Of a stretch of DNA of 64,000 bases, positions 60,646 through 64,000 are shown piece after piece (position 1 is the first letter of the stretch; each line of letters opens with the position of its first letter). The notes below the pieces were generated by a model, which saw only the letters and a list, made by a program, of their open reading frames with translations, made no database searches and was not told the DNA's origin. A program made the translations under genes and the position numbers. Origin of the DNA: Zeus faber (Eukaryota; Chordata; Actinopteri; Zeiformes; Zeidae); assembly GCA_960531495.1 (NCBI GenBank), contig OY482849.1, forward strand, positions 36,924,790-36,988,789, given 5' to 3'.

Positions 60646-63138
60646 ATGGAGGCCCCGCCCACCAAGCGTCTCAGGGGCGTGGGCCAGGAATTGGGGGCGG
60701 ATCCGTTCGGCGACGACGACAGCTTCACGCAGGACGACCTCGACGAGATTGACGTCATGGTGTCGCAGGTGGCGACCAGGGGGCGGAGCCAGGGCTCCCC
60801 GCCGCCAGGGGGGCGTAGCAGAGGGGACCCGGCGTGCAGCGACCAGGAGGTGGAGCTTCTGGGTGAGTCCAGCTGGAGCTGAGTGTTGTCTTGGGTGGGG
60901 ATCTGTGTACTGTGTGTGTACTCTGTGTACTGTGTGTGTTCCAGGTAACGGCCAGCAGGGGGTGGCAGACAGACAGAACTACGTCAGCCTCCTGGAGACG
61001 CAGTACGAAGAGCTGAGACAGAAGGTGGGCCTGTGGGGGTTAAATTAAATTTAATTGTATACTGACTGTGTACTGTGTGTACTGAGTAATGTGTACTGTG
61101 TTTTCAGCTGGGTCGGGTGGAGCAGCAGATGGAGCTGAGAGGTGGAGAGCTGTGCCTCCTGAGAGATGCTCTCCGAGCAGCAGAGCGGCAGAAGGAGGTG
61201 CAGATGGAGACGCAGCGCCTCCTGGTGGAGACAAGGAACCAGGAGGCGCACGAGAGGGAGAGGGAGCTGCACAGGAAGGTACTGATAGTACTAGAGTAGC
61301 AGTCGTCGGTAGAGGTCTGGAGGTCAATAGAGGTCTAGAGGTCAATAGAAGCCGGTGGAGGTCAGTAGGGGTCGGTAAAGGACGGTAGGGGTCGGTAGAG
61401 GTCTGGAGGCCCGCAGATTTCAGTGGAGGTCCATAGGGGTCGGTAGAGGTCTGGAGGTTGGTAGAGGTCTGGAGGTTGATAGAGTTCTGGAGGTCGGTAT
61501 ATGTCGTTGGAGGTCTGGAGGGGTCGGTAGAGGTGGGTGGAGGTCGTAAGGGATCGGTAGAGGTTTGGAGGTGGGTAGAGGTCAGTGGAGGTCTGTGGAG
61601 GTTCGTAGGGGTCGGTAGAGGTCTGGAAATCGGTGGAGACAGTTTGAGGTCGGGGGATGTCCATAGAGGATGGTAGAGGTCTGAAGGATGGTAGAGGTCT
61701 GGAGGTCGGTAGAGGTCGGTAGAGTGTTGACCGTGTTCCAGGTCTAGGTCCACGTGTGTACGCTGTTTCAGGTCCAGGTTCACATGTTGACCATGTTCCA
61801 GGTCCAGGTCCATTTGTTGACCCTGTTCCAGGTCCATATGTTGACCGTGTTCCAGGTCCAGGTTCAGATGTTGACTCTGTTCCAGGTCACGGTTTACATG
61901 TTGACCCACTTAACAGGTCCATGTGTTAACCCAGTTAACAGGTCCAGGTACATGTGTTGACCGTGTTCCAGGATCAGGTTCATATGTTGACCCTGCTCCA
62001 GGTCCAGGGCCATGTGTTGACCCAGTTCCAGGTCCAGGTTCACATGTTGACCCTGTTTAAGGTCCAGGTCCACTTGTTGTCCCTGTTTTAGGTCCAGGTC
62101 CACATGTTGACCCTGTTTCAGGTCTATATGTTGACCCAGTTCCAGGTTCACATTTTGACCCTGTTTCAGGTCCAGGTCCGTGTTTTGACCCTGTTCCAGG
62201 TCCACATGTTGAACCTGTTCCAGGTCCACATGGTGATCCTGTTCCAGGTCCATGTGTTGACCCTGTTCCAGGTCCATGTGTTGACTGTGTTCCAGGTTGA
62301 GGTCCATGTGTTGACCCTGTTCAAGGTCCACATGTTAACCTTGTTCCAGGTCCAGGTTCACATGTTGACTCTGTTCCAGGTTAACATGTTGACCCTGTTT
62401 CAGGTTAACATGTTGACCCTGTTTCAGGTCCAGGTTCACATGTGGACCCTGTACAGGTAGAGGTCCATATGTTGACCCTGTACCAGGTCCAGGTCTTGAC
62501 CATGTTCCAGGTCCAGGTTCACATGTTGACCCTGTACAGGTAGAGGTCCATATGTTGACCCTGTACCAGGTCCAGGTCCATGTGTTGACCATGTTCCAGG
62601 TCCAGGTTCACATGTTGACCCTGTTCCAGATCCAGGTCCATGTGTTGACCCTTTTCCAGGTCCAGGCCCTCCAGGCTGAGCTGCACTTCAAAGAGGCCGA
62701 GATCAACGAGATGAAGAGCAAGGTTGTGGTGTGGGAGCGAGGCAGGAAGTGCTGCCCCCTGTCCAGGAACAGGTAACACGGGGAGCACCACTACTTCCTG
62801 GTTTCCTCTGCCATGGATGTCCACTGTGGGTGAGAGTGGGCGTGGCCTGTCATCTGCTCAGCTCTGATTGGCTGTCGTCTCTCCCTCTAGTCCCAGAGCG
62901 TTAAACTCCGTTGCAGAGTTGCATCACCGGAACTGCGACACTTCCTCTCCCACAGGAAGTGGATTCATCACCAAGGAGACATTTGGATCCCAGCTGGCCC
63001 CCAGAGGCATGCCCACCAAGAACCGGACTGAACCGGCCAGGTCACCTGGTAGGACAGCACCTGAACCGTAATGAGCCGGAATGAACCAGCTGCTTTTTCA
63101 GTTGTGTAATACGTTATAAATACCCAAACCTCACTTTA

Positions 63139-63226
<88 letters not shown>

Positions 63227-63295
63227 CAGGTGTCTCCAGACAGGAAGTGCCCCGCCCAGACCCCTTCCTGTCCTCTGGCCCCTCCCACCACCAAG
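60646..63295 (+). CDS. atrip: ATR-interacting protein, first six coding exons (gene continues past the window)
   Basis: ATRIP partners ATR kinase and brings it to RPA-coated single-stranded DNA. Exons: 60646-60862, 60945-61024, 61108-61278, 62660-62772, 62891-63048, 63230-63295; phases agree and give 268 residues so far. Exon 1 has a basic KRLRG and the acidic RPA70-binding motif (DPFGDDDSFTQDDLDEIDVM). Exons 2-4 form a coiled coil (YVSLLETQYEELRQK, LGRVEQQMELRGGELCLLRD, LQAELHFKEAEINEMKSK), needed for oligomerisation in the human protein. The start ATG is 15 bases after a possible acceptor (ccctcag, 60624-60630), so there may be an upstream non-coding exon. Intron 3 holds a minisatellite containing the exon 4 acceptor. 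The ATR-binding C-terminus lies outside. Confidence 0.92.
61300..61722. repeat. About 20-bp minisatellite (ggtcggtagaggtctggag), atrip intron 3
   Basis: Some 20 diverged copies of ggtcggtagaggtctggagg-type units directly after the exon 3 donor, running into the next array without a gap. Confidence 0.9.
61725..62667. repeat. About 30-bp minisatellite built on the splice acceptor of atrip exon 4
   Basis: About 30 copies of units such as tgttgaccctgttccag|gtccaggttcac. The authentic acceptor reads gttgacccttttccag|gtccaggc at 62659/62660. Thus the branch-side sequence, the AG and the first bases of exon 4 are part of the last unit. Every intact unit has a ttccag|gt acceptor-like site. Confidence 0.95.
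63141..63225. repeat. (GT)~42 microsatellite abutting the atrip exon 6 acceptor
   Basis: About 85 bases of GT repeat, followed by only ccag before exon 6 at 63230. A GT tract therefore replaces the normal polypyrimidine tract. Confidence 0.95.
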
Positions 63296-63779
63296 GTGAG
63301 TCTCTCGGATCTGAAAACAGTTTATATTTCATTCTGATATCAACAAAACCAAATATCACAAGACCCTATCAACTCACCCCCGTCTCTTTCCACCCGTCTC
63401 TCTCCACCTGTCTCTCTCCACCTGTCTCGCTGTCTCTCCATTCAAATCAATTGATGTTTATTTCATGACGGTTATTACGACAGTATTTCCAAAGCTTGAG
63501 GGCAGGTAGCACTCAAAAACAACAACAAGAACAACAACAACATTAGATACAATAACAACACATCAACCTCATAATAATAACACTAATAACATTGACAACC
63601 AGTATAATTTAACACCATAATAACAACAACAACAACAACAGTAAAAATATGAATAGTAACAATAAAAGTTAAAAGTAAGTCAATAATAATAAAAAGTACC
63701 AGTATGTAGAGGGCAGGTGGCTCTATGAAGCGTCCAGCTGGGCATCTTTATTCATCACAGTGCATGTCTGTCTCTACCA

Positions 63780-64000
63780 CACCTGTCTTATTCTGCCCAC
63801 ACCTGTCTTAACTGCCCACACCTGTCTTACTCTGACCACACCTGTCTTACTCTGACCACACCTGTCTTACACTGACCACACCTGTCCTCCACTGACCACA
63901 CCTGTCTTACACTGACCACACCTGTCCTCCACTGACCACACCTGTCTTACTCTGACCACACCTGTCTTACTCTGACCACACCTGTCTTACACTGACCACA
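63780..64000. repeat. 20-bp minisatellite (cacacctgtcttactctgac), atrip intron
   Basis: At least eleven copies of a 20-base unit, reaching the window edge, so its full length is unknown. Preceded by aacaacaacaa-rich DNA at 63510-63690. Confidence 0.9.

Noticed and set aside
61040-61909. 289-codon minus strand ORF opposite atrip exon 3 and its intron
   Set aside because: Mostly the two minisatellites read in reverse, plus antisense of exon 3.

Overview
This window is vertebrate, almost certainly teleost fish, nuclear DNA. It carries multi-exon genes with GT-AG introns, Tc1-type, hAT and LINE elements of fish type, tRNA-derived SINEs, and an exceptional load of mini- and microsatellites. I cannot name the species. 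Six protein-coding genes could be assembled exon by exon, with every splice phase checked: aspn (asporin), ecm2 (extracellular matrix protein 2), the 3' end of cenpp (centromere protein P), ippk (inositol-pentakisphosphate 2-kinase), an intronless dcp2 (mRNA decapping enzyme), and the 5' part of atrip (ATR-interacting protein).

Layout. 1-3596: satellite-like repeats and SINE debris. 3597-5924 (-): aspn, 7 coding exons. About 6-12.1 kb: intergenic DNA with no recognised gene, ending in a 1.8 kb minisatellite. 12636-31165 (-): ecm2, 11 coding exons, whose introns hold four large minisatellites, an intact Tc1-like transposon and a nested pair of LINEs. 32.2-37.4 kb: a 5.2 kb 16-bp-unit array with higher-order structure. 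38208-38876 (+): last three exons of cenpp. 39585-57419 (-): ippk, 14 coding exons, with introns full of minisatellites and a three-level nest of transposons. 57420-57866: short bidirectional promoter shared by ippk and dcp2. 57867-59000 (+): dcp2 in a single exon. 59.8-60.1 kb: cluster of CCAAT/GC-box units. 60646 to the window end (+): atrip, six coding exons seen, gene continuing beyond the window.

The aspn-ecm2-ippk order, all on one strand, with cenpp on the other strand ending just beyond ecm2, matches the arrangement on human 9q22, where ASPN and ECM2 lie inside CENPP introns. aspn and ecm2 encode secreted leucine-rich matrix proteins; ippk makes inositol hexakisphosphate; dcp2 removes mRNA caps; atrip brings ATR to RPA-coated DNA; cenpp is a kinetochore protein. 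They are neighbours and not one pathway.

The most unusual observation is that three large intronic minisatellites (ecm2 intron 7, ippk intron 6, atrip intron 3) are built from the exon-intron junction itself. Each repeat unit carries a copy of the exon edge plus the authentic splice donor or acceptor, so each intron holds tens of decoy splice sites. Three further junctions (ecm2 exon 1 donor, ecm2 exon 6 acceptor, cenpp donor) show simple two-copy duplications of the same kind, which look like early stages of the process.
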